A stretch of 64,000 nucleotides of DNA, taken from contig NZ_JAUSZM010000003.1 in the NCBI RefSeq assembly GCF_030817655.1, forward strand, positions 3,906,001-3,970,000, in the 5' to 3' direction. Source of the stretch: Streptomyces sp. V4I2 (GTDB lineage Bacteria; Actinomycetota; Actinomycetes; Streptomycetales; Streptomycetaceae). Positions 41,448 through 50,702 of this stretch are shown in pieces (the stretch's first letter is position 1; each line of letters opens with the position of its first letter). The notes beneath the pieces are model-generated. The model was not told the DNA's origin, did not search any database, and was given only the letters and a program-made list of their open reading frames with translations. Made by a program: the position numbers and the translations under genes.

Positions 41448-42947
41448 TTATGCCACGCCGTCCTGACGATCCAGGACACTGGCCAGCGCCTGCTCGAATC
41501 CGGAAGCCTGCCCGGCGGACGCCGTCGGGTCCTGCTGGCGGACGTCGATGACATGCCCGGTCAGTTCGGACAGCAGCACGTCGAGCGAGGTGCGGGCCAC
41601 GGCCTCCGAGGAGAGCAGGCTGCCCGCGGGCTCCTGGCCGAAGGCCTTGGTGCGCATCGGCGTGGCGGTGCGCTCCGGGTTGACGCAGTTGACGCGGATG
41701 CCCTCGCCGGCCCACTCGTCGGACAGGGCCTGGGTGAGGTTCACCATGGCGGCCTTGGTCGAGGAGTAGAGGCTGTACTCGGCGCGGCCGCGGGTGTAGC
41801 TGCTGGAGGTGTAGAGCAGCAGCTGGCCCTTGGTCTCGGCGAGGTACTTGTACGACGAGCGGGCGATCTGCACCGGGGCCAGGTAGTTGACCTTCAGCGC
41901 TTCCTCGATGGTCGCGTTGTCGGTCTCCGCCAGCTTGCCGATGCGCAGCACGCCCGCGGTGTTGACGACGTAGTCGATGCGCCCGGTCTCGGCGTACGCC
42001 TTGGACAGCGCGTCGTCGACCTCCTCGGGGTTCTCGACGTGGGTGCCGGTGGTGGAGCGGCCCAGCGCGTACACCTTGGAGCCGTAGGACTCGGCGAGTT
42101 CGGCGATGTCCTTGCCGATGCCGTACGAACCGCCGAAGACGACGACGGTCTTGCCGGTGAGGAGTTCGCGGTAGAGCTCTTCACTCATCTGCTCGGGTGT
42201 GGCGGTGGAGGCCAGCTGGAACAGCTTGTCGGCGATGAAGACGTCGACGGGCTGAGTGACCTTCATGTTGTACTCGTCGCCCGCGACGACGTGGATCGGC
42301 ACGTCGGGCAGGTACTTGAGCACGACCGAGCAGTCGTCCGTGGCCTGGAAGTTGGGGTCGCCGGCGGCGACCTCGTAGGCCCGGCGGATCGTGGACAGCT
42401 TGAAGGCCTGCGGGGTCTGGCCGCGGCGCAGTCGGGAGCGGTCCGGGATCTCCGTGATGAACTCGCCGTCCTCGCCGTGGGTGCGGGTCACGATGATGGT
42501 GTCCGCGGACGGGATGGCGACGTCGACGGCCTGGAAGCGCTCCAGGGCCGTGACGCAGTCGTCGATCACGCGCCGCGACAGCAGGGGGCGTACGGCGTCG
42601 TGGAACAGGACGTTCACGTCCTCGCCGTCGGCCAGCCCCTCGCCCAGGGCGGCGATGGCGCGTTCGGTCGTCTCGTTCCGTGTGGAGCCACCCTCGATGA
42701 TCTTCGTGACCTTCTGGAATCCGGCCTTCGCGACGATCTTCTCGATGTCGGGCACGTAGCCCGGCGCCATCAGCACGATGATGTCGTCGATCGAGTCCGC
42801 CTTCTCGAAGGTGGTCAGGGTGTGCTCGATGACTGCCTTGCCGGCGATCTTCAGCAGCTGCTTGGGGATCGAAAGACCCACGCGCTGGCCGGTGCCACCG
42901 GCCAGGATCACTGCGGTGGTACGGGGCTTGGCTATGCGCTGTGACAC
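41448..42947 (-). CDS. Bifunctional cytidylyltransferase / short-chain dehydrogenase (Bcs1-like CDP-ribitol synthase)
   Basis: A 499-residue fusion from the GTG at 42947 (VSQRIAKPR). The first 235 residues are an IspD/TarI-type cytidylyltransferase: AVILAGGTGQRVG, LFHDAVRPLLS, RRGQTPQAFKLS. The second half is a short-chain dehydrogenase: VVFGGSYGIGKDIA (Rossmann Gly motif), VNTAGVL, and the catalytic YSLYSSTKAA (Tyr, Lys). This order matches Bcs1 of Haemophilus influenzae, which reduces ribulose 5-phosphate and makes CDP-ribitol. It would feed the TagF-like polymerases next door. Ribitol versus another polyol is inferred from the architecture. Confidence 0.85.
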   Translation of the reverse strand: MSQRIAKPRTTAVILAGGTGQRVGLSIPKQLLKIAGKAVIEHTLTTFEKADSIDDIIVLMAPGYVPDIEKIVAKAGFQKVTKIIEGGSTRNETTERAIAALGEGLADGEDVNVLFHDAVRPLLSRRVIDDCVTALERFQAVDVAIPSADTIIVTRTHGEDGEFITEIPDRSRLRRGQTPQAFKLSTIRRAYEVAAGDPNFQATDDCSVVLKYLPDVPIHVVAGDEYNMKVTQPVDVFIADKLFQLASTATPEQMSEELYRELLTGKTVVVFGGSYGIGKDIAELAESYGSKVYALGRSTTGTHVENPEEVDDALSKAYAETGRIDYVVNTAGVLRIGKLAETDNATIEEALKVNYLAPVQIARSSYKYLAETKGQLLLYTSSSYTRGRAEYSLYSSTKAAMVNLTQALSDEWAGEGIRVNCVNPERTATPMRTKAFGQEPAGSLLSSEAVARTSLDVLLSELTGHVIDVRQQDPTASAGQASGFEQALASVLDRQDGVA

Positions 42948-43131
42948 AGGTGACCTACCTTGGGGCGACAGGGAACTTCGAAATGGTCCCACTTGTGGTT
43001 ACCGCAGTGCAAGGTGAGCGCCGTCCACCGCATATGTGCGCGCAACCTGTCATTCACCTTGTCCTCCCGGTGTTTGAGTGACACCCCTTCCGCGGAGCCC
43101 TCGAAATTGCTGTGAGTAACTCCACAGGGAC

Positions 43132-44355
43132 TCAGCGGCGTCGTAGCCGCTTCAGACAACGATGCCCGAGTACCCGCACGAGTTCCTTCGACGACGTCTG
43201 GTGAACCGTACGCGCCTTGGCGGACGCGGTGTGCCTGACCGGCGCCGCGGCGGCCGCGAGCGCGCCGTACAGGGCCTGTGCCGCCACCTCGGGCGCGATC
43301 AACGGTTCCCCGGGCAGCACCTCGGTGGGCTGCGGCACGACGGACAACAGCGCAGGATCACCCAGGATGCGTACGCCCATTCCGCCGATCCGCCCCGCCA
43401 TCTCGGCGCCGATCTCGGCGGCGGCCTCCACCGCCCACTGCGGAGTGCTGATCTTCACGTCCTGGGGACCGGGAGCGCACGCGTTCTTCATATGCATCAC
43501 GGCGCCGTATCGGACGAGCTGCGAATAGAGCTCGTCCGGGAGGCCATTGCCGCGGAATTCCATATTAAGTTTCCGCAGCATTTCGGTCTCGGCGAGAGTA
43601 AGAGAACGGTTCGCCGCGTCCGGCACGGGCTGCAGGAGATTGTCGGGAAGTCCGAGGAGCTGCTCGAAGGCGCGCAGCAGATGGCCCCGGTCGCGGTCGT
43701 CGACCACGACGACCGTGAGCCGCTCGGGACCGACCACCCGGGCCCAGCGTTCCACCAGCCGGTCGTGCCGGTGCCGACGCCAGAAGCTGGGGTTGGGCTT
43801 CTCGTACGGGGCCTTCTTGAGCATGTGCTCGAGCCAGTCCTCGTAGCCCATGCGCAGGCCGTTCTGGACGTACTGCTGCCACTGCGAGGGCATGATCCTC
43901 GCCAGCGGGCGCAGGGTGATCAGGACGTGTACCCTCCCCCACTCTCGGCTTCGCTCGAGCGGGGGGACCCCCATCCCGCCGAGTTCCTCGACAACCCGGG
44001 CGATCGTCTCGTCGTCGGAGGCGTCGGCGAAGAACTCGCTGCTGATCACCGAGGTGCGTCTGCCGGTGGCCTTCACCTGGTCCACCAGGCGCTGCCAGTG
44101 CCGCTCGGTGGGCCGGGTGTTGCCCATCATCCCGGGGCGGGCGCACGCGGCCAGGACCGCTTCCATCGGGTGCCTGCTGTCGGCCGGGAAGACGACGCCG
44201 TGCTCGCGCATCGCGTCCTTGGCGGCGAACAGCGCGCCCTGGATCGAGGTCGTGCCGGTCTTGTGCGGGCCTATGTGCAGCAGCCGGGTGCCGGTGGGCA
44301 GCGGGGGGACTCCGGCGTTCACCGGAACGTCGTGTCTCGTACAGTCCGTCTCCAT
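43132..44355 (-). CDS. Sulfotransferase-like protein, with a dispersed repeat read in frame
   Basis: A 407-residue protein. LLHIGPHKTGTTSIQGAL near residue 28 is the PAPS-binding loop of sulfotransferases. VISSEFFAD and the Arg/Ser-containing ITLRPLARIMPSQW resemble the second phosphate-binding motif. An odd stretch GMGVPPLERSREWGRV (about residues 127-142) is encoded by a common Streptomyces repeat (43932-43974) that keeps the frame. A surface polymer substrate is suggested by its place upstream of the CDP-polyol synthase gene; this is inference. The ATG at 44355 lacks a clear ribosome site. Confidence 0.7.
   Translation of the reverse strand: METDCTRHDVPVNAGVPPLPTGTRLLHIGPHKTGTTSIQGALFAAKDAMREHGVVFPADSRHPMEAVLAACARPGMMGNTRPTERHWQRLVDQVKATGRRTSVISSEFFADASDDETIARVVEELGGMGVPPLERSREWGRVHVLITLRPLARIMPSQWQQYVQNGLRMGYEDWLEHMLKKAPYEKPNPSFWRRHRHDRLVERWARVVGPERLTVVVVDDRDRGHLLRAFEQLLGLPDNLLQPVPDAANRSLTLAETEMLRKLNMEFRGNGLPDELYSQLVRYGAVMHMKNACAPGPQDVKISTPQWAVEAAAEIGAEMAGRIGGMGVRILGDPALLSVVPQPTEVLPGEPLIAPEVAAQALYGALAAAAAPVRHTASAKARTVHQTSSKELVRVLGHRCLKRLRRR
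43932..43974. repeat. Dispersed palindromic Streptomyces repeat inside a coding sequence
   Basis: A GC-rich imperfect palindrome with a C-run arm, CTCTCGGCTTCGCTCGAG in the middle and a G-run arm. I recognise it as a repeat seen in many Streptomyces intergenic regions. Here it lies within the sulfotransferase-like gene and is translated without breaking the frame. Confidence 0.7.
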
Positions 44356-44469
44356 AGTCAGAGGACGGTAAGAGGGATTCCTGAAACTGCGCTGAGAGAG
44401 ACCTGGGACCCGGATGAGTCCCCCGCGCCCCAGGCTCCCGTCACCTTCGGGTCGTGGTCCACATACAGG

Positions 44470-46020
44470 TCACACCAGCCGGACGCCGGGCCTGCCCGCC
44501 TCGACCCGCAGCTTGGCCAGCGTGCTCGGAATGGCCTGCGGCTTCACCACCGTGTCGACGATTCTCACCTGCGCGTCGATACCGTCGCGGCGGATGTCGA
44601 GCAGGTGGTAGCCGCGGTGGGCGTCGAGCAGCTTCCAGTGCGGGTTGTCCGCCATCCGCGGGTCCCACTCCTTGCGGAAGGCGGTCTGGTCCTGGTCGCC
44701 GTTGCTGGAGATGGAGGTGCCGACGAACTCGGCGCCGACGACCGCGGAGTCAGGGTTCGCGAAGTCCTCCTTGAGGTCGCTGATCATCGTCAGGTGCCGG
44801 TCGCCGGTGAGCACGACCGGGTTGCTGACGCTCTTGAACTCCTTCAGGAACGCGTTGCGTTCGGCCTGGTAACCGTCCCAGGCGTCATAGAACCAGAGCT
44901 TGCCCTCGCCGACCTGGAGGTCGGTCTCGGCCATCATGATCTGCGAGGCGATCAGGTTCCAGCGGGCCGGCGAGTCGCGCAGCCCGTCGAGCAGCCACTG
45001 CTTCTGGTCGGCGCCGAGCATCGTCAGCGACGGGTCCTGGGCGCCGGCCTGGCTGGTGGCCTGGTCGCTGCGGAACTGCCGGGTGTCCAGCACGTTGAGC
45101 CGCGCCAGCCGCCCGAACTCCAGGCGGCGGTGCATCCGGATGTGCGGCCCGTTCGGTACGGCGCTCGCGCGCACCGGCATGTGCTCGTAGTACGCCTGGT
45201 AGGCCGCGGTCAGCCGGGCCACGAACGCGTCGTGCGGCTGCTTGGCCGGGTCCTGCGGGATCTCGCCGGCGAAGTCGTTGTCGACCTCGTGGTCGTCGAA
45301 GGTGACCACGAAGGGCGCGTTCGCGTGCATCTCGGCGAGGTCGGGGTCGGTGCGGTACTGGGCGTACCGGTTGCGGTACTGGGTGAGGCTGTACGGCTCG
45401 CCGGTGCCCTCGTGACGTCGTACGGCCGTCGCCGACGGCGTCGACTCGTAGATGTAGTCGCCGACGAAGAGGACCACGTCGGGGTCCTGGGCCAGCATGT
45501 CGGCGTACGGCGTGAAGTAGCCGTGCTGCCAGTTCTGGCAGGAGGCGAGCGCGATGCGCAGGGGGCCGCGGGAGGTGAGCGGGTGGGGCGCGGTGCGGGT
45601 GCGGCCGGTGGGCGAGAGCTGCGCACCGGCGCGGAAGCGGTACCAGTACGCCCGGCCCGGACGCAGACCTCGCACATCCACGTGAACGCTGTGCCCGTAC
45701 TCGGGCCGGGCCTGGGCGGTCCCCCGGCGTACGACCTTTCTGAACCGGGCGTCCTCGGCGAGCTGCCACTCCACCGGCACCGCACGGTCCGGCATGCCGC
45801 CGCCGTTCAGCGGGTCCGGGGCGAGCCGCGTCCACAGCACGATGCCGTCCGGAAGCGGGTCGCCGGATGCCACACCGAGGCTGAACACACCGTCGGGCAG
45901 GGGCGTTTCGGCTGCTCGGGCGGTGTTCGGCAGCCACAGCTGGGCGGAGGCCGCAGCGCCGAGCACGGCGGCCCCGGCGGTCAGAAAGCGGCGTCGGTCG
46001 GGCGATACTGCTCCGGTCAT
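44470..46020 (-). CDS. phoD: PhoD-type alkaline phosphatase, Tat-exported
   Basis: A 516-residue secreted phosphodiesterase/phosphatase. The ATG at 46020 follows GGGGAG. The Tat signal is SPDRRRFLTAGAAVLG with a cleavable ARAAE. Metal-site motifs are SCQNWQHGYF, FVGDYIYE, TFDDHEVDNDF and VLTGDRHLTMI. PhoD enzymes release phosphate from esters and can hydrolyse teichoic acids. That activity fits the neighbouring polymer genes, through phosphate recovery or polymer turnover. Confidence 0.92.
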   Translation of the reverse strand: MTGAVSPDRRRFLTAGAAVLGAAASAQLWLPNTARAAETPLPDGVFSLGVASGDPLPDGIVLWTRLAPDPLNGGGMPDRAVPVEWQLAEDARFRKVVRRGTAQARPEYGHSVHVDVRGLRPGRAYWYRFRAGAQLSPTGRTRTAPHPLTSRGPLRIALASCQNWQHGYFTPYADMLAQDPDVVLFVGDYIYESTPSATAVRRHEGTGEPYSLTQYRNRYAQYRTDPDLAEMHANAPFVVTFDDHEVDNDFAGEIPQDPAKQPHDAFVARLTAAYQAYYEHMPVRASAVPNGPHIRMHRRLEFGRLARLNVLDTRQFRSDQATSQAGAQDPSLTMLGADQKQWLLDGLRDSPARWNLIASQIMMAETDLQVGEGKLWFYDAWDGYQAERNAFLKEFKSVSNPVVLTGDRHLTMISDLKEDFANPDSAVVGAEFVGTSISSNGDQDQTAFRKEWDPRMADNPHWKLLDAHRGYHLLDIRRDGIDAQVRIVDTVVKPQAIPSTLAKLRVEAGRPGVRLV

Positions 46021-46212
46021 CGGGCGAACTCCCCTGCCTCGCTGGCCTCTTGGACACTGGAAGCTCACGCCTTCGGTCGGTCCGCCCGCTGAACAGAGCT
46101 CTTCGCGTGCATGACAGGTGGGGAGACAACAGGAGACCCGTTACGACACGCAGACAACACGATGAACGCGGTCCGATCGCAACGGGTCATGCCTGCCCTG
46201 GCGATGACGGTC

Positions 46213-47315
46213 GGTCAGTACGCGAACCCGGACCCGAGCCGCGCGTTCGCCGCCACCGTGCCGAGCGTGCCGGCGCCGAAGGTGAACGAACCGGTCGGCG
46301 TGATACCGGAGGACGTCGACCGGAACCCCCACACCGATCCGGCGTTCGCGTTCTCGCCCGGTGCGTCGACGGCGAGTTCGGCCCGGCCGTCGTGGTTCGC
46401 GTCCACGAGACGGGTCGTACGGCCGAAGGCGTCGGAGTTCTCCGCCGCGCCCGGCACGCCCGCCGCGACGTCGGCGACCGAGACGTCGGGGCCGGAGGCG
46501 GCGCCGGGGACGACGGCGACCCGGCCGCCCTTGGCGAGCGGGGTGGAGGCTCGCTGTCGTAGCCGTCGAGGCGGCCCACGACGATGTCCTCGTACCCGTC
46601 GCCGTTCACGTCGCCGAGGTCGACGGACCCGCCGCCCTGCAGCCAGTGGCCGTTGCCGTCGAGGACCAGGGACGGCGGCGCGAGCCCGTTCGGGGTGCCC
46701 TGCCAGTAGGTGATGCGGCGGACGTCGTACTCGTCGCCCTGGTTCGTGGCCCCCACGATGTCGTCGACGCCGTCGCGTTCACGTCACCGGCGGCCAGGTC
46801 CAGGACGCGGGGGTCGGAGTCGTCGATCCGGACGAACTGCTCCCCGCCGTGCGAGGCGCCGTCCCGCCCGAAGGGGCCCTTGACGGCCCGGAGTCTCCAG
46901 TCGTTCGCCACGGCCACCACATCGGACGCCCCGTCGCCGTCGACATCGCCGACCGGCAGCCTCCCCCGGCTGCCGAGCCCGCCGTACGCGGCATCGCTGC
47001 TCGTGACCAGCGAGGAGCCCCCCGTCAGACCCTGGGCGCCGCCCCAGACGACCGTACCCGTCCTGGACGAGGCGGTCAGGCCCTTCGCCGAGCCGTACAG
47101 CACGGCCACGTAACCGGCCTTCGTCTTCCCGCCGACGCTTGCCTCGGGCGCGGCCACCGCGAGGTCCGGTTAGCCGTCGCCGTTGAAGTCGTCCCGCGAC
47201 TCGGTGGCGGCGGGCTCGGCCGCCTGGGCGTCGGGAGTGCGGTGCCGGTCGCGGCGAGCAGCGTGAGCGCGACGACAACGGTACGACGCAGGCTGCGCGG
47301 CACGGGCTGGGGCAC
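46213..47315 (-). pseudogene. Decayed FG-GAP/VCBS repeat secreted protein
   Basis: A GTG at 47315 after GGAG begins a signal peptide (SLRRTVVVALTLLAATGTALP). The reading then continues only by changing frame. Recognisable pieces are FNGDG, PDLAVAAPEAS, VGDVDGDGASDVVAVAND, DLGDVNGDGYEDIVVGRLDGY and LVDANHDGRAELAVDAPGENA, all calcium-binding FG-GAP repeats of integrin-like exported proteins. At least four lesions are visible: frameshifts near 47232, 46775 (one G missing from a GGCGACGGC) and 46548, and a TAA stop at 47170-47172 in place of a Lys codon. Confidence 0.85.
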
Positions 47316-47458
47316 GGCGACTCCGGGAATCGAACGGGTAGTTGACTACCCGATACGGCTCGCCGGAGCGGCCGTTGGTTGCCCCGCCCTGCCCTGCCGT
47401 TCGCCAGAACTTTCCCCGGAGTCACCCGTGCTGTGCGCCGGCCGGGCGCCCAGCGGGT

Positions 47459-48895
47459 CTAGAACGGCTCGAAGTCCTCGAACTCCTGCGTCGCCTCGTC
47501 CCGCTCCGCCTGCCGGTCCCGGCGCCGCTGCGCCGCGGGCCGCGGGGCCTCGAAGCGGTGGTCCTCACCACGTCGGCCGAGCATCTCCGCACCGGCCATC
47601 GACGTCGGCTCCCAGTCGAAGACCACCGCGTTGTCCTCGGGTCCGATGGCGACGCCGTCGCCGGAACGGGCCCCGGCCTTCATCAGCTGGTCCTCCACAC
47701 CGAGGCGGTTGAGCCGGTCCGCGAGATAGCCCACGGCCTCGTCGTTGCTGAAGTCGGTCTGCCGCACCCAGCGCTCGGGCTTCTCGCCCCGCACCCGGAA
47801 CAGGCCGTCCTCCTCGAGCGTCACGGTGAAGCCGGCGTCGTCGACGGCCTTCGGCCGGATGACGATCCGCGTGGCCTCTTCCTTCGGCTTCGCGGCCCGG
47901 TGCGCGCCGACCATCTCCGCCAGCGCGAACGACAGCTCCTTCAGCCCCATGTGCGCCACCGCCGACACCGCGAAGACCCGGTAGCCCCGAGCCTCCAGGT
48001 CCGGCCGCACCATCTCGGCGAGGTCCTTGCCGTCCGGTACGTCGATCTTGTTCAGGACGACGATCCGCGGCCGGTTGTCGAGCCCGCCGTACTCCCGCAG
48101 CTCCGCCTCGATGATGTCGAGGTCGGAGATCGGGTCGCGGTCGGACTCCAGCGTCGCCGTGTCCAGCACATGCACGAGCACGCTGCACCGCTCCACGTGC
48201 CGCAGGAACTCCAGGCCCAGGCCCTTGCCCTGGCTGGCGCCCGGGATGAGGCCCGGCACGTCGGCGACGGTGTAGACGGTCGAGCCGGCGGTGACCACGC
48301 CCAGGTTCGGCACCAGGGTGGTGAACGGGTAGTCCGCGATCTTCGGCTTGGCGGCCGACATCACGGAGATCAGCGAGGACTTCCCGGCGCTCGGGTAGCC
48401 GACCAGCGCCACGTCCGCGACGGTCTTCAGCTCCAGGACGATGTCCTGCATGTCCCCGGGCTCGCCGAGGAGCGCGAAACCGGGCGCCTTGCGCCGCGCG
48501 GACGCCAGCGCCGCGTTGCCGAGGCCGCCGCGGCCGCCCTGCGCGGCCACGTACGAGGTGCCGTGCCCGACCAGGTCGGCGAGCACGTTGCCCGCCCTGT
48601 CGAGGACGACGGTGCCGTCCGGCACCGGCAGGACCAGGTCCTGGCCGTCCTTGCCGGAACGGTTGCCGCCCTCGCCGGGCTTGCCGCTGGTGGCCTTGCG
48701 GTGCGGGGAGTGGTGGTAGTCGAGCAGCGTGGTCACGGACTGGTCGACGGTCAGGATGACGTCGCCGCCGCGCCCGCCGTTGCCGCCGTCCGGGCCGCCG
48801 AGCGGCTTGAACTTCTCCCGGTGTACGGAGGCACAGCCGTGACCTCCGCTACCCGCGGCGACGTGCAGCTCGACGCGGTCCACGAAGGTGGTCAT
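47459..48895 (-). CDS. obg: GTPase Obg
   Basis: A 478-residue essential GTPase for large-subunit ribosome assembly and, in Streptomyces, onset of differentiation. The ATG at 48895 follows GGAGG. The N-terminal Gly-rich Obg fold (VAAGSGGHGCASVHREK, GGNGGRGGDV) precedes the G domain with GYPSAGKSSL, DVPGLIPGAS and NKIDVPD. A C-terminal OCT domain and an acidic/Arg-rich tail follow. It lies downstream of rplU-rpmA, the standard order. Confidence 0.95.
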   Translation of the reverse strand: MTTFVDRVELHVAAGSGGHGCASVHREKFKPLGGPDGGNGGRGGDVILTVDQSVTTLLDYHHSPHRKATSGKPGEGGNRSGKDGQDLVLPVPDGTVVLDRAGNVLADLVGHGTSYVAAQGGRGGLGNAALASARRKAPGFALLGEPGDMQDIVLELKTVADVALVGYPSAGKSSLISVMSAAKPKIADYPFTTLVPNLGVVTAGSTVYTVADVPGLIPGASQGKGLGLEFLRHVERCSVLVHVLDTATLESDRDPISDLDIIEAELREYGGLDNRPRIVVLNKIDVPDGKDLAEMVRPDLEARGYRVFAVSAVAHMGLKELSFALAEMVGAHRAAKPKEEATRIVIRPKAVDDAGFTVTLEEDGLFRVRGEKPERWVRQTDFSNDEAVGYLADRLNRLGVEDQLMKAGARSGDGVAIGPEDNAVVFDWEPTSMAGAEMLGRRGEDHRFEAPRPAAQRRRDRQAERDEATQEFEDFEPF

Positions 48896-48921
48896 TGGGG
48901 GTGCCTCCAGCACTTTGGAAA

Positions 48922-48950
48922 AACGTACAGATATGTCACTTGCGTAACAA
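48922..48950 (-). promoter_or_regulatory. Candidate obg promoter
   Basis: TTGTTA and TACGTT are separated by 17 bases on the minus strand, between the rpmA hairpin and the obg ribosome site. It resembles a housekeeping sigma promoter only loosely at the -10. Confidence 0.35.
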
Positions 48951-48955
48951 GCGAA

Positions 48956-48994
48956 AGGCGGACCCGCTTCCCGTGAGGGAAGTGAGGTCCGCCT
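48956..48994 (-). terminator. Hairpin between rpmA and obg
   Basis: AGGCGGACC and GGTCCGCCT form a 9-bp stem, with an inner CTTCCC/GGGAAG stem and a short T-run beyond it. It could terminate or attenuate rplU-rpmA transcription before obg. Confidence 0.65.
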
Positions 48995-49009
48995 CGCGAA
49001 AGCTTCCGA

Positions 49010-49264
49010 TCAGGCGACCGGAACGATGTTCACGACCTTGCGGCCACGGTGCGTACCGAACTCCACCGCACCGGGCTGCAGCGCGAACAGCGTGTCGTCG
49101 CCGCCACGGCCGACGCCCGCGCCGGGGTGGAAGTGGGTGCCGCGCTGGCGGACCAGGATCTCACCCGCGTTGACGACCTGACCGCCGAAGCGCTTCACGC
49201 CGAGCCGCTGGGCATTGGAGTCGCGCCCGTTCCGGGTGGACGATGCGCCCTTCTTGTGTGCCAT
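49010..49264 (-). CDS. rpmA: 50S ribosomal protein L27
   Basis: An 84-residue protein with the canonical start AHKKGASSTRNGRDSNAQRL, close to the peptidyl-transferase centre in the ribosome, and the conserved GTHFHPGAGVGRGGDDTLFA. It follows rplU by 14 bases. Confidence 0.97.
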   Translation of the reverse strand: MAHKKGASSTRNGRDSNAQRLGVKRFGGQVVNAGEILVRQRGTHFHPGAGVGRGGDDTLFALQPGAVEFGTHRGRKVVNIVPVA

Positions 49265-49278
49265 CTCTCCTCAGTCCC

Positions 49279-49599
49279 TTACTTCGCAGCCGCGGGGATC
49301 TCAGTGACCTTGATCGCCGTGTACTGCTGGCGGTGGCCCTGACGACGGCGGTAGCCGGTCTTGTTCTTGTAGCGAAGGATGTCGATCTTCACACCCTTGT
49401 GGTGGTCCACGATCTCGGCCTGGACCTTGATGCCGGCCAGCACCCACGGGTCGCTGGTCACAGCTTCGCCGTCGACAACGAGCAGCGTAGAGAGCTCTAC
49501 GGTGTCGCCAACCTTGGCGGTGGGAATCTTGTCAACCTCAACGATGTCGCCGACAGCAACCTTGTGCTGCCGACCACCGCTGCGCACGATGGCGTACAC
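49279..49599 (-). CDS. rplU: 50S ribosomal protein L21
   Basis: A 106-residue protein from the GTG at 49599 (VYAIVRSGGRQHKV), preceded by GAGAGA. It contains the L21 signature KNKTGYRRRQGHRQQYT near the C-terminus. It begins the rplU-rpmA-obg run. Confidence 0.97.
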   Translation of the reverse strand: MYAIVRSGGRQHKVAVGDIVEVDKIPTAKVGDTVELSTLLVVDGEAVTSDPWVLAGIKVQAEIVDHHKGVKIDILRYKNKTGYRRRQGHRQQYTAIKVTEIPAAAK

Positions 49600-49662
49600 G
49601 GATCTCTCTCTCACTCGGGAACGGCACCCCCGCAGTCCAGCCGCCCGGCAGGCGAACGGCCT

Positions 49663-49687
49663 CTTCGGAACACGCCGTGTTCCGAAG
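49663..49687 (-). promoter_or_regulatory. Perfect hairpin in the rplU leader
   Basis: CTTCGGAACACG and CGTGTTCCGAAG are 12-base arms separated by one base, about 65 bases upstream of the rplU start. It could be a terminator for upstream transcription or an autoregulatory leader structure of the ribosomal operon. No T-run follows directly. Confidence 0.5.
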
Positions 49688-49811
49688 GAAGAGGTTTACG
49701 GGGATGTGGCACGTCAGTGGACACGCCGACGATCCAGGTTACGGGGCGCCGGTCAGGGGGTCAAACCGGGCCCTGACCGGGCCGTGACCGGTGTGTGTCA
49801 GTAGACCGGTA

Positions 49812-50624
49812 TCAACCGACGACCGCTTCGATACGGCGGCGGATGGGCTCGAAGGCCGAGCGGGGGCGACGCAGATTGCGGGCCTTGGTCAGGGCCGGCC
49901 AGAAGTCCGCCTTGAGCAGGGTCTCGCCCTGGATGGCGTTCTTGCGGAGCAGGACTTCCTCCGGGACGTCCTGCGGGTCGTCGGCCCGGAACTCATCCAC
50001 GATCTTGTCGTAGTTGTCCTGCAGCACGGTGTTGGTCGGATCCGCCCCGAAGACCGCGACGACACCGGTCGGCACCGTGTCGAGTTCCACGACCACCAGA
50101 TCGGGGCGGTAGCGCCGCAGCACCTGCACCACCCTGAACACGTCGCCGGTCCACATGCCGGTGTGCCGGTCGCGGGCCGCCTCGTCGACGTCGCGCGGCA
50201 GCATGTCGTCCAGCACGATCACGCTCGACCAGCGCGAGTGCCGCTCGACGTTCATGAAGTCCCGCAGTGCGAACTCGAAGAGGTGCATGCCGTCGATGAA
50301 CGACAGCTCGAGCCGCGGGTCACCGCCCAGGAGGTTCAGGGGATCGCGGCGGGCGAGTGCGCGGAACGGGTTGCGCCCGTTCCGCAGGTGGATCAGCGGG
50401 TCCTTGCGAGCGAAGAAGTCGTCGCTCGTGGCCTTGACCAGGTGCGCATCGCAGCTGATCTCTGACGTCACCTTGAATGCCGGATCGATGGCGACCGTGG
50501 GAACTCGGGACAGCGTCAGACTGCGGCCGTCATTTACTCCGATCTCAAGATAATTACGGGGTCGGTAGACCGAGTGCAGCTGACGAAGAAATCCGTGCCG
50601 ATCCACGTAAAATGCGCCCTTCAC
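49812..50624 (-). CDS. Class I SAM-dependent methyltransferase-like protein
   Basis: A 270-residue protein with the SAM-binding loop NYLEIGVNDGRSL near residue 25, VAIDPAF at the second strand end and LSFIDGMHLFEFALRD at the fourth. This is the pattern of sugar or small-molecule methyltransferases near polysaccharide genes. SSVIVLDDMLPRDVDE follows. It lies 78 bases after the rmlC stop, so it may belong to the rhamnose module and methylate the sugar. The substrate is inference. Confidence 0.75.
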   Translation of the reverse strand: MKGAFYVDRHGFLRQLHSVYRPRNYLEIGVNDGRSLTLSRVPTVAIDPAFKVTSEISCDAHLVKATSDDFFARKDPLIHLRNGRNPFRALARRDPLNLLGGDPRLELSFIDGMHLFEFALRDFMNVERHSRWSSVIVLDDMLPRDVDEAARDRHTGMWTGDVFRVVQVLRRYRPDLVVVELDTVPTGVVAVFGADPTNTVLQDNYDKIVDEFRADDPQDVPEEVLLRKNAIQGETLLKADFWPALTKARNLRRPRSAFEPIRRRIEAVVG

Positions 50625-50702
50625 TGGCAGTTGACGAGATACCGATCCAACGGAAGCTAGCCGGGAGTTGACCGGGGAGTAAACACCTACCTGCCGGTAA
50701 CT

